This document shows, piece by piece, positions 12,301 to 23,700 of a DNA stretch of 64,000 bases. Made by a program: the position numbers and the translations under genes. The stretch's first letter is position 1; every line of letters begins with the position of its first letter. This DNA comes from Pachypanchax playfairii (taxonomy: Eukaryota; Chordata; Actinopteri; Cyprinodontiformes; Aplocheilidae). Under the pieces are notes generated by a model. It ran no database searches and was not told the origin of the DNA. It saw nothing but the letters and a program-made list of their open reading frames with translations. The DNA is taken from positions 1,607,523-1,671,522 of the forward strand of contig SSNP01000024.1 in the NCBI GenBank assembly GCA_006937955.1, read 5' to 3'.

Positions 12301-13200
12301 AAAAGACTATTCATATGTATGTATGAATGTATGAACAATACTGAGTATAGAAATGAAATACAGTAGTGTGCAAAAGTTTTAGGCAGTGGATAAACATCTA
12401 AATTAAATCAATATTTGTTGTGAGCAGCTGTAACTTTAAACAGCATCAGTTCTAGATGCACCCGGTTCAGAAACTCAGTCATTAACTTGGAGACATGTCT
12501 ACAAATCTTCTGTCTCTTCATGTTTTCACCAATATAATCCATGATGTTGAGATCAGATCTGCATGAATGATACATCTCCATGATTGTTTCACTCTACAGT
12601 TTGTCAGTTAGCTAACAACATCCTGCTAAAGCAGAACTACAACAATATTGTGACATGTTTGTCTTATCAGAACAGCTGGACCCCAAAAAATCTCTGACTT
12701 TGTGCAACCAACACTGTTTTGAAGGGAAATTATGTTCACAGCACATATTGATGTGATTCACATGTTTCAAATGGATAAAAATAAACAATTATAATTTATA
12801 CTTGTGCAGCATTTTGTCATACTTGCCTAAAACTTTTGCACAGTACTGCAAGTCCACAACAACCATGTTTAAAATAATGTTTTTTAGCATCATTATTTCC
12901 TGAAAATGGTAGTACTGAAAAAAAAGCACCTGCTAAACTTAAGACCAGTCATGTGACTAAAATATTTTAGTTCATTAAAATGTTTTCTGTCCAGAAACAT
13001 CACAGAACACGTTCTAAAATAAACTACAGTGAAAATGTCCTAATCTGACACATTAAGCTTGTGCTTTGAAGCGGGACATGCTGAAGGTCAGTTCAGTCAC
13101 GTCACAGCTCTGAGCTTTGCTTTCTGACTTCCGGCTGCTTGTTTAGCCAGGTAATTACCTGTTAAGTCTCTGAAGTTGAGAGGTCATGAGGAGGAGGAGG
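9339..13200. other. Intergenic DNA between tmem88 and cabp4
   Basis: Nearly 3.9 kb of AT-rich DNA without a supported gene. AATAAA at 9882-9887 could end tmem88 transcripts. A Tc1/mariner-like MITE occupies 12361-12848. The small open frames, including 82 aa at 11917-12165, have no recognisable domain and no coding-like composition. A slightly CpG-richer patch at about 11080-11280 is the only hint of a regulatory site. Confidence 0.5.
12361..12848. mobile_element. Tc1/mariner-like MITE, about 488 bp
   Basis: The left end CAGTAGTGTGCAAAAGTTTT, continuing AGGCA, is matched by the inverted right end TGCCTAAAACTTTTGCACAG, continuing TACTG, with one mismatch over 25 bp. The left flank is TA, the usual Tc1/mariner target; the right flank TA is not preserved. 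The interior has no transposase, so this is a non-autonomous or gutted copy. The superfamily call rests on end sequence style only. Confidence 0.65.
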
Positions 13201-13293
13201 AAGAAGAGGGAAAGATTTACAACCCAGTCAGAGCACCACCACAGACAGAGCTGTGCTGCTTTATTTATCTCCATTAGAATAAGATTTAACAAG
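13200..13293 (+). other. cabp4: Probable non-coding first exon of cabp4
   Basis: The sequence up to 13293 ends in a good donor (TTAACAAG|GTAAGAAC). The next exon starts at 13369 after TTTGTAG, with ATG at 13370, so a 5' leader exon spliced here fits well. The left end is approximate. A GA-rich stretch sits at 13186-13215. Confidence 0.5.
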
Positions 13294-13369
13294 GTAAGAA
13301 CACAGGTTCAGCTGAAAGACCCTGATAGTGAATTAAAATAGTTTCTATTAAAGTCTATGTGTTTGTAGC

Positions 13370-16026
13370 ATGTCCAAAACAGCAGAGAGGATCTCGTCTA
13401 CAACTTCTGTTGATTCATCCTCATCAGAAAGGTACATTCATATATTGTCAAGTATTTTAAAATTGTTGTTCAAATACAAAAACTGATTAACTTTGTTTTC
13501 TGTGTTTTAGCAAAGATGGTGCTCATAAATCTGGTTCAAGTACGAACTCCCCGTCAGGTTCAGTTTCTGAAACTCCAAAGAAATCTTCAAAGAAGTTAAA
13601 GAAAACCACAGAGAACAAGAATAAAGTCTACACCTCCGTGCTGGAAAGTGTTTTTGGAGCCGTGAGTATGAACTATTGTGACTATAAAACACTGAAAACC
13701 AATAAAATGTACGTTATTTAAAAAAAAACTTTTGTTCTGTTGAGTAAATTTCACTGTTTAATTCAGTATAACCACTCAGTTTAAAGTAGAAATAAAAGAT
13801 ATATAATAAAACTTCGACTGAATCTGTTCAGGGCAGCGAACGTGGTGCGTCGGCTGTATTAGAGGCTCAAGCTTAATGTCACAGTTTGTTAAAGTTATAC
13901 ACAATATTCACTGCTTTGTAATAACGATATTTGCCATATTTTTAATATCAGTATCAGTCGATAACTCTGTTAGATCTGATATAGTTCAGTAATGTTTACA
14001 AGTTTTATCATCCTGCTGTAACAAAAATTGATGTTTCACTTAAAGTTACAGATGTTACAAATTATTTGCACAAACAGAATTAAGATTTAAATGTTGCTGG
14101 AGTGTTTTTGCGGGTTGCTGTTGTGTTTAAATCATTATAGTTTTTCAGTTTTTATATAGTTTTGGCATTTTTCAGTTGGATTTTTCTTTATTTTCTGAAG
14201 TTCTATTTATTTTATTTAAATGTATATTTGTGCTCCTAAAAAATCCTAAATAAAAAGTTTAAATTTTTCAATTGAATTTAAACTTTCTTGTTTTTTATAC
14301 ATTTTATTTATTGATTAATTTGATTTGTTTAACTTTGGTTGAATGTTTGATTGTAATTATGTTCTGCACAAAAAATTAAAATTGGAAGTTTGGTTAAATT
14401 AGTGGGACATTTTAGCCAAAAATATCAGCAGCACATCTCGGCCATCAGCTTACTATGAGCTCTAAACATCGACATCAGCATTAGAAAACAAATACCAGTC
14501 GACCTTTAGTTTGTACAAGTGTGCAGGAGCCTGAACGCTCTGAGATACTGAACATCAGGTAAATAATTAAAGGCTTGTTTGATTCATTCAGCTTGTTTTG
14601 TTTCCACAGGACAGAGAGTTGGCTCAGGCTGAAATAGATGGTGAGTCTCATTTATATCAACAATATTCTATATGTGAAATGCTTCTGTCGAGTTTATCTG
14701 TTTCATCTCAGAATAAGAGATTCAGAGTTGTAATCTAAGCTGTAGTGATGAGATTAAATATTGCAGAAGTTGTGAACTCTTTCTGAAACTTCCCAGAGCT
14801 GCAAGAAGCGTTTAAAGAGTTCGACTACGATCAAGACGGATATCTGAACTACAAAGATGTGGCTGAATGCATGAGGACGATGGGATACATGCCCACTGAG
14901 ATGGAGCTGCTGGAGATCGTACAACAGATCAAGATGAGAAGTGAGTCAGACACTGAATCTCAACATCCTTCAACACTAATAAAATGAAAATTATTGTTAT
15001 TTCTGACTGTTTGTTTCCTGGAAAACCATTAAAATGTTTAAACCTGATGAGGTGTTAGTATTTATGTTAAGACTTTTAGTTTTTGCAGACGTTGCTGCTA
15101 AAATCAGAGAAGACTGAGCGCCTTTTGGCAAGAAATGTTTTTGTTTTATTTATTTCAGGAGCTGCCCGAACGATGAAGAATCACATAAAATTCCATTAAT
15201 TTGTTCCGATCCACTAACCAAAACTGGACCAATTTCATCCTTTTTCTGGGTCAGATTATTGATTATTTCATTTTGGGAGGCTCAAATATAATTAAAAGTT
15301 AAAAAAAAAGAAAGAAGTCATGTGACTTCCGGTATTCAGTTGAGGTATGGCCGCTCTCCGCGACCACAGCTGTGTGCCTCTCTAATAATACCACAAGAAC
15401 ATGTTAACATGAAAAACACGATTTTCATTTGAGTGGGTCTTTAAATAAATAAATACAGTCACCAATGAGCTGCTGATTACTGGGAGAAAAATGTATTTTG
15501 TTTGTTGTTTTTTCTCTGTAGTGGGTGGACTGATGGACTTTGAAGACTTCATTGAGCTGATGGGACCCAGAATGATGGGAGAGACCACCAACATGTTGGG
15601 ACTCAAGGAGCTCCAGTCAGCCTTTCTACAGGTCTCAGATCAGCTGGAGGATTTTTATTTATTTAAACTCTAATCTTTTTTAGCAAATTCTATAAATGAA
15701 TGAAAACAGCAGGTTTTTATAACTTCATTGTTCTTCCTGTCACTTTGTTACAGTTTGACTTGGATGGAGATGGAAAGATCAATCAAGATGAGTTGAAGGA
15801 GGCGCTGAAGACTTTACTGGGGGAGAAGCTGAAGAAGGGAGAGTTGGAGGAGATTTTAAAGGAGCTGGATATTAATGCAGATGGCGACATCGACTTTGAA
15901 GGTTGGAGTTGATTCAGTTTGTCCTTTAATATTCAGATGAATGAATGAATGTATGAATGAATGACTCCATGTTTGTTTTGTTCCTTCTGCTTTCTAGAGT
16001 TTGTAATGATGCTCTCGATTCACTGA
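13370..16026 (+). CDS. cabp4: CaBP-family neuronal calcium sensor, probably CaBP4
   Basis: The product is 224 aa from coding exons 13370-13431, 13511-13661, 14610-14640, 14797-14940, 15522-15631, 15754-15901 and 15998-16026; all phases close. Residues 1-65 are Ser/Lys-rich and low in complexity. Four EF-hands follow. EF1 (loop 91-102, DYDQDGYLNYKD), EF3 (168-179) and EF4 (205-216) keep the Ca-binding acidic residues. EF2 (around KMRMGGLMDFEDF) lacks them, as is typical of CaBPs. MGYMPTEMELLE and the VMMLS-x-H end are closest to CaBP4 among paralogs that I can recall; CaBP1, 2 or 5 is less likely. CaBP4 replaces calmodulin on Cav1 channels (Cav1.4) at photoreceptor synapses. No myristoylation Gly follows Met1. 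The family call is near certain and the paralog is an inference. Confidence 0.8.
15290..15445. repeat. cabp4: Possible dispersed-repeat fragment in a cabp4 intron
   Basis: This GC-richer segment lies inside the 581-bp intron between exons 4 and 5. It contains GTGACTTCCGG and runs into GAGTGGGTCTTTAAA. It looks like the end of a short teleost repeat, but no second terminus or target duplication is visible, so the call is weak. Confidence 0.3.
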
Positions 16027-16229
16027 GTGGAAACAACAGCTGCTGTGACGGATCGATACTCACCTGATTCACACCAAATTCACTTGTTACAGAAACTCCA
16101 GCACTTTAATTCAGTTTTACAGTTTTTATCAAACAGTAGCAGTTTGTTTAAAATGTTTGTAAAATAAGTTAAAGATTGTATATCGAATTATTTACCAAAG
16201 AAACTGTAAAAGACTAAATTAATTTGTAT

Positions 16230-16538
16230 TAGTGATGCAACGATACAATTTTTCCAAACCAATACCAATACTTGGACCTGAGTACTTGCCAATATCGAGT
16301 ACCAATGCCGATACTTCTACCACACAAAAAAATGCAAAGACTTAAAAGACAGGTTTTATTTTTCTTCTCTGCTTGTTACAATAAATGAATAAAAATGATC
16401 AGAAAACCAAAATTTCAAGTGAAAAATAAAAATTTTCTGTGAAATTATTGCAGAGTTTCCACATTTTAATGGTTAACTAAATGATATCAATACAAGTACA
16501 TTAGAATGGTATCAGATACTGGTATCGGAGCATCTCTA
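16230..16538. mobile_element. hAT-like MITE in the cabp4 3' UTR, about 309 bp
   Basis: TAGTGATGCAACGATA at 16230-16245 is mirrored by TATCGGAGCATCTCTA at 16523-16538. The 8-bp flanks ATTTGTAT and ATCTGTTT agree at 6 of 8 positions, which suits an old hAT target duplication. The repeated CGATAC/GTATCGG words inside are typical of this fish element class. It lies between the cabp4 stop codon and the AATAAA signals, so it is probably transcribed in the 3' UTR. Confidence 0.7.
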
Positions 16539-16607
16539 ATCTGTTTGGTATGAAAAGCAAAACTCTGTTAGCTGCTTAGACTTTTGTTGCTTTGTTAATA
16601 GCATGTA

Positions 16608-16640
16608 AATAAAATTGAACCATTTTGCTATTTTAATAAA
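16608..16640 (+). promoter_or_regulatory. cabp4: Poly(A) signals for cabp4
   Basis: AATAAA occurs at 16608-16613 and again at 16635-16640, about 0.6 kb past the stop codon. A T-rich stretch follows. Confidence 0.55.
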
Positions 16641-17668
16641 GAAATTAAAACCAGTTGTTCCAGTTTTTACACCAACACAACGAGAGGAAATACAAAAACA
16701 GTCTCTCAATCAGACTTGATTCCAAAAACAGCTCTTTAATTTTCCACAGCTAAACAAGATGGAAATCATATTGTCTAAAAGCATCTAGAGAATATAAGTT
16801 AAATATAAATAAAATGTAAAGTAATAACAACAAAGCAGCTTCAAGCCTTGTCAGTTTTACAATCTGCTTCCAAACCAAAAAACAGAATCATGTTAGTCCT
16901 AAAAAATCCAAAGATTCAACACTGTTACTACATTTGTTATTCTAACTTCAAATTCCATATTCACACAGTTTAGGAAGATGTGCATCAATCAGTAGTCATT
17001 TTAAAAACACAATAATGTGAGCTCAGAACTGAGTTCCATCGATAAGTAAAATGATCTTGATTTGTTCTTCAAATATACATTTAAATAGTATATTTATGTT
17101 GTTCACATTTTAATGTTTTATTTGAACTATTTTAATACGATCCCACACCATTTACTGCATGCAGAGCAGGATGTGATGCCTAAAATGTAGAAATGTTCAT
17201 CTAATTCAATTAATTCATGATTAATAATTTGTTTTACACATATTTAATCTTATTATGATAAATTTACTGGTATATAATGATAAAAACAGACTCTTAAACC
17301 CACATGATTCTTTCTCTTTTAGGGAATGTATGTTCTAAATCTTGTAAACTTTGAGACGATGAGAAATACCATCCAGAAACAGAGTTTGTAAACAAATGGA
17401 TGTAAATCTTATCAGAGTCTGAGCGCTCACATTTATCAGGACTGAGAATATTCAGGCTGTTTTTACACACTAGTACAAGATGCACATGCAGAACTTCAGT
17501 TTGGAATCAAACCACACGTTTTAGGAAGCAGGTTGTGTAAATTCCACACTGTTTAGTTCAGTTTGTAGCAAATAACTTCATCACAACATGATGATTATAT
17601 ATTTCAATGTACAGCCCATACTATTAATTTAAGGTCTTGTTTTCATATGACAGTTGATCTACATGCTT
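16641..17668. other. AT-rich spacer between convergent cabp4 and tdrd7
   Basis: About 1 kb between the cabp4 poly(A) signals and the tdrd7 signal on the opposite strand. I see no gene, repeat family or conserved-looking block. Confidence 0.45.
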
Positions 17669-17674
17669 TTTATT
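17669..17674 (-). promoter_or_regulatory. tdrd7: Poly(A) signal for tdrd7
   Basis: AATAAA on the minus strand, 72 nt past the tdrd7 stop codon (17747-17749). It is the first signal downstream of the coding sequence. Confidence 0.6.
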
Positions 17675-17746
17675 TAACTAGATAAATAAAAACTTTCTCG
17701 AACTTCCTCTGTTATTGCATATTTGCAGCTGCTCAGGCAGTAAAAC

Positions 17747-20700
17747 TCAGCAAGTCTTCGTTGTCTCCAGCTCATTGTTCAGTTCATCTGCAAACTCAGC
17801 CATGATGTCATGCATCCAGATGTCTCGTTCTTCCTGAGAAGTGTCAACCAGGAAGACCGTCACCTTCCTGTCCCACGGGTTGGAGGCTTCCTGCACGGCC
17901 TCCAGCTGGGCCACCAGAGGCTTCTTCTCCACATGGTTTCTGAAAACCATGGAGGCCTCCTCTGACCACTGTCTCTGCTTCACTCCTGTGGGGGGGCAGT
18001 GATGAATCATAAATATAAACTCACTTGTAGATCAATCAATAATATTAAAGACTTAAATCTTTTTTAAATTTTACTTCTAAATCTCAACCTGTCTTCAAAA
18101 CCTGGTTCAACCTTCTAAAACCTGATTTATCCTGCTGCTTTAGATAAATCCAGTCTCACCTCACATGAACACTGATTTAGATTCACAGTTGAACTGATTT
18201 CAGATCAGATTATAATCTGTCGGATATTCTTGTTCTACTCACCAGCCAGCTGAGCGTGGATTCCCTGGAACGGCAGCTGTCTGAACTCTTGTATCAGAGG
18301 TCTGAGCTGGCTGCAGCTGAGCAGCTCATGTTTACCGTAGTCCAGTTCATATACAGACACCAACCCGTTGGTGAGAACACCTTTCACTAACACTCGGTGC
18401 CAGCTGAGGAAAAAAAAACAGGAAAGCAGGTGTATTAAACTCCTCCAAAGCTGGATAAAGTCATAGTTCAGACAGTATGAAGAGGGTTTCTATGGAGAGG
18501 TTTAAATCTTCCCTGTCGAACGTCCTCAGCTTTGAAAACAAGAATCACTTCTGACTGTGTTGTCGAGCTAATAGCTAATCTGAATAGAGCAAAACTAAAA
18601 AGAATTGCTGTATTCTTAAAAAACAATTCTAACTCATCTAATAAAAAATGTTTTACGACAGTTTGAATTAAATAATTCCTTCACAGGAAGCTGATGCTCT
18701 TTTAAACAACCGTGCAATGTGGAATTAACAGCAATGTAAATGTTTTAAAATGTACGTTGATGTTTTGGAGATTAGAATTGTTTTAAAAATGTGAGAAAAA
18801 TCAATTTGATCTAAACTAATCTTTAACTGAGGTTATTCAATGAGTGACCAGGTATGATATTAATTGTTAATAACCTTCCCACAGAAACTCACAACATAAA
18901 GATCTGAACAGCTGTTTTAACTCACTTGTTTTCGATTTTAGCAGCATAAATCTGATTCTTCTCTATGTTGAGGAGTTTCTCCTCCGTTTTATTGTAGTAG
19001 AGTATCATCTCTCCCATCAGCACCACCAGTTTATACATGTCCCTCCATGGCTGCAGCACAAAGTGGCCCGGATGACACGCCACAGACACATAAACATCCA
19101 TGTTGTTTCCTAAAAATACATAAAGTTACTTTTACTGTCATTTCACTTAAAAAACTGGAACAACAAACATCAGCATGTTGTGTTTACCTGTTGGGGGTAA
19201 CTCCAGCAGGGGAGGAAGCTGGAGACATGATGTGGGTGATGATGGGGTTGCTGGTGGACTGGTGGGGGTACCAGATCCTGACAGGCTCCTCCTGGGATGA
19301 AGCTTCGCTGGGACTGAAGCTGATGATACACTGGTTGAATCACTGGAGCTCTTGGAGGATAAAGGATTTCTACAAATCTTGGTTGGGCTGTAAAATAGGA
19401 TTATTTAAAATACTGTGCGCTAAAAGTATGAACCACCAAGAGTTAATGAGACGGCAGGAGGAACCTGTGACTCGTCAAGATGACGTCTGGTTGCTGTTTG
19501 AACAGGTTGGACTGAGCCATCTGGTGGTTGATGCTGCGGGTCGGGTCGTGGAAGTTCTTGTCGGTGAACAAGTGCCCGTAGATGCAGCGCTTGGTCTCGT
19601 CTACTTTGGCAACCTGGAGTGTGTGAAGGTTTGTGCAGAAGAAACATATGAAAAAGGTGCAACACTGAAGCACAGAGGAAAGAGAAGAAGGATGTTAGTA
19701 CTTTAGTTTTGTTTACCTTCATACTACAGTCTGTAGTATTGAGAACTTTCTCTCTGAGCCACTGAACTGCTTCTGGAGTCCAGGTTCCAACGCTCACAGC
19801 CAGGTCTGCTAGGCAACACTTGACAGCCTGAACACAAGTCGTTGGTTCATCTCCATTTACATTTAATCTAAACATCAAACGGTTGATGTGAAATCAAAGA
19901 CGCTGACCTGTGGTGGGATGGTAACGAGGTCTCGGAGGAACGGCAGTGGGATCTCTCTCAACTCAAACACCTCCACAGAAGCTTGAACACCCACATCAAT
20001 AAACAGGATGTCCAACACTCTGCTGCCATGCAGGTTGGTGATCTGAATTTAGAAACACAGGAAGCACGTGTTTAAATCTCAGAAACAAGTTACAACATCT
20101 AAAACTGAGAATGAATTTAGTTAAATGCTGGTTGTTTTTGTATTTTACCTCTACACGGGACCATTTGCCTTTATAACGAACCAGACAGCCTTTCCCACAA
20201 AAAGGTCTGGACACTAGGAACTCTGATGTTACCTGCATCAAGGTAGAACTCATTACAAACGGAGAGAAACAAGATGAGATTTCTGTGTTTAATTAGCTGT
20301 TTCTGTAAAAACAAACAGCTTCCAGTCCACAATCAAAGATCTGGAGTTTTAATAAGCAGCATATGAATCAGCTGATGACCCCAAATAACTTAAATATTAA
20401 TCTGATGAATTTATAATCTGATATTTTAATTCTAACCATCCTTCAGATGGAGATGCGCTTCATGTAAATGTTTCTAAATGTTAAATATTTTATATAACTC
20501 ATTATTTCTAACTATGAAAATGCCTCGCACTGTTCAGCTAAAGTCAAATAGATAGGAGACATGCTCCAAAAAAAGCACTCACTTCCTGTGCCACTAATAG
20601 ATTAAGTGCTTCGTCTTAACTCCAGATTATCCACTTAATCTCAACCTGTCAGCAACACTACTTGAGAGAAGCAGCGCAGCAGCACAACAATGATTCCAAT

Positions 20701-23700
20701 GTAATTCTACAGTAAGACAACACATGATCACGTGTACCTGCGTGTGGAAGTACGTCTCTATGTTCTCTAATGTCTCCTTCAACTTGGTGAGTCCTCTGGA
20801 GGGAAGCTGACAGTAAAAGGTGCCGTCTGAACACACGCTGCTGACTGTCACGTTCATGTAAGCGCTGTTCACCTAATGAAGAACACAAGTTTAGTTTCTG
20901 TGAACACCTGTGTCTCCAAACACACACTCTTCTCCTTTCTTCTGGAAATATTTTCTAAATACTTTTCTTCTGATTTGGGTGCTGTGCTGATCGAGTTTTT
21001 TGCTTGATTTGTCACTTTTTTGCCACTTGTTATGATGCGTAACCATGGCAACAAGAGACTTGTTTACAAGTAAGAGTAGCTAACTGACATTTCTAAGGCT
21101 GAAATAATCCTCAAATTGAAACTCTGGATCACTGATGAGCTCAAAAGAAGAAGACGTGGATGCAGAGCAGGAGCAGAGTGAAGAGAGAGAAAGAGGAAGT
21201 TTAAACCTTCACTTCCATCAGTCATATTGACAAATGTGAGATCTCTTTGCTAACAAAATGGATGAACTTGAAGCTCTGTTGAAGACCTAGCCAGAGTATC
21301 AGGAATGCAGCATCGTGTGTTTTACTGAGACATGGCTAAAGGAACATATCCTGGACTCCAGTGTGTCTCTGTCTGGCTTTCCAACAATACGGGCAGACAG
21401 AGATTTGAAGAGCAGCAGCAAAAGAAGAGGAGTTTGTCAGCTGATCACATCTGCAGTCACCTGTTGGGGGTGGAGCATCAGAGCAAGTGACATGAAGAGG
21501 CTGAACAGATGGATAAGGAGGACTGATTCTGTCCTGAAGACTGAACTGGAGTCTCTTGAGTTGATTGTCCAAAGGAGGATGAAGAACATGATTAAGAACC
21601 CTCATCATCCTCTTCAGAACACAGCAACTCAACAACAGAGTGTCTTCAGTCTGAAGATTCTTCAGATCCAGCACAGAACGCTACAGGAGATCCTTCCTGT
21701 CCACACCTATAACCTTCTATAATGGCTCCCTGAAAAAGAACTGAGCTACAACAACACTTAATTTCCTTTCGAGGATTAATAAAGTATTTTTGATTTGATT
21801 TGATTTGATTTGATTTGATTTACCTGTACTGGACTTGTTAATGTCTTGTCCTGCAGGGTTTTCATACAGGCAGCATTGATGTTCAGATCATCGTCCTGAG
21901 ACGTGTCATATAAAACAACGAGAGGGGTTGAATCTCTCTCTAAGATCTCAGCCAGAAGGATTCTACCAGTCGCTGTCGTTTCCATCTTCTTCAGCACTGT
22001 GGGTTCCTGACAGAACGGTTCCAGACCTGAAAACAGGAACAAACACACTCTTTACATACGTTTGCTCCTTTCTGGACTAATCTCATAATTTAGTAACTCA
22101 CCTGCCAGTTTACACTTCGTGGCCTGGAAAGGCAACTTGTAAAACTTCTCATGCAGCTCAAACACTTTGGTTTTACTGATCACCTCCGAGAAGCCGTGAT
22201 CCACATAGTACACCTGTACGACCAATCACAAAGAGCCAAGGTATGACATCATCTCTCACATTGAATCAGTTCCTGTTTCTCTCTGCTCACCTTGACTTTA
22301 TCAGGTGTGACCTCGCAGACCTGCGCTCTCAGAATCTCCTCCTCTTCCTCAGCTCTGACTGCAACAAGCTGACCTGAGGATGGAGACGACAGAGGAGTTG
22401 GACTTTTGTCCAAACCATAAAACTCCCTCATCTCATCCTCCATGGACTCCTGCGCCTGGGAGTAACCTTCACCAATGTACCTGGTGAAGGAGGAGAGGGA
22501 GACAGTGAGATTTCTGATCTGTCTGAGTAAAAGAAGCTCTTTACTCACACAGGTGTGTCCCACCTGAGTAAAACTCCATTGGTGTTGGTGGCCTCGATCA
22601 CCAGCACAGATGGGTACTCTTCTTTGGGGATCTGTAGAGAAGGCACTGCGTGGTTAGAGAGCCTCCTCCCCACCTGCTTCCTGATGGTCAGCTCCTCTTC
22701 ACTGGTGGAGGAGGATCTTCTGTTACAGTTCTCATCCTGTCCACCTCCAGCACTGCTTCGCCTGTACAGGATGGCTCTCTTTGGGTTGTCAGGCATCGGA
22801 TAGTCGATGGTGCAAATGTCCGAGAGGAGGTCAAGGTTCTCCAGGACATGCCCGGGCAGTTTAGTCTTGTAAATAAATAAAATAAAATGATATAATCAAG
22901 TGCACCTGATTAGAAATCATGTATGCATTAAAGCATTACTGACTTTGTAGGTATCTTGGAAGAGCTTGGGCAGGGCATGAGCCCACAGACCGTTGCAGTA
23001 CTTCACCAGAAGCTCCTCTAGTTTCTGCTTCAGGTCAGGGCTGAGAGTTGCAGGGGAGGAGGGAGGGCTGGGGGACGAGGAGGACGATGGAGGTGACTGA
23101 GGAGACTGAGAACCAGAGCGACTCAGGTGAGTGCTGGGAGGTCTCTGTTGGAGAGCAGACTGTAACGGTTTATCTGAACCAGGGTTTGAGGTTTCAGCGG
23201 GGGACGTGGTGAGGTTTGAGTTTAGAGTTTGTGATGGTGTGAATGTAGTGGTGTGTTCCTTGGCGGGGTAGAGGAGCAGCTCGGAGGGGTTGCTGCTGCA
23301 GGTTTTCTCAACCTGGAAAGAAAAGAAGATGTTTACATTTAGAAATTAACTTTTGCTATAATAATGTTTGTGACTCTAATCCTTCTGAACATTTCTAAGT
23401 ATTAAAAACAAACCTATTATCAGTGTGAGTACATACAGTGCATATATGAGTCCAGGTCTCCAGGTCTTTAATGGCTTCTGAAGGCAGGTCCTGTCTGTAA
23501 AGCTCTCTGTAGATCTGAGGCAGTTTGGATACCCAGAATCCATTGCTGTACTTTCCTAAGATCTCTCTGATGCGACTTTGAACCTGCTGAGGGTTGTACG
23601 GTTTGCCTTTTCCAGAAGCAACATTTTCATTCAAATTCAACGAGGCTGAAAAAGAAGATTATATACACAGAAAAAAAGGTAGATGTTATACATTTTATCA

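Noticed and set aside
19047..19706. 219-codon plus-strand open frame
   Set aside because: It lies antisense across tdrd7 exons 16-18; those exons fit the tdrd7 protein in phase on the minus strand, so this is a shadow.
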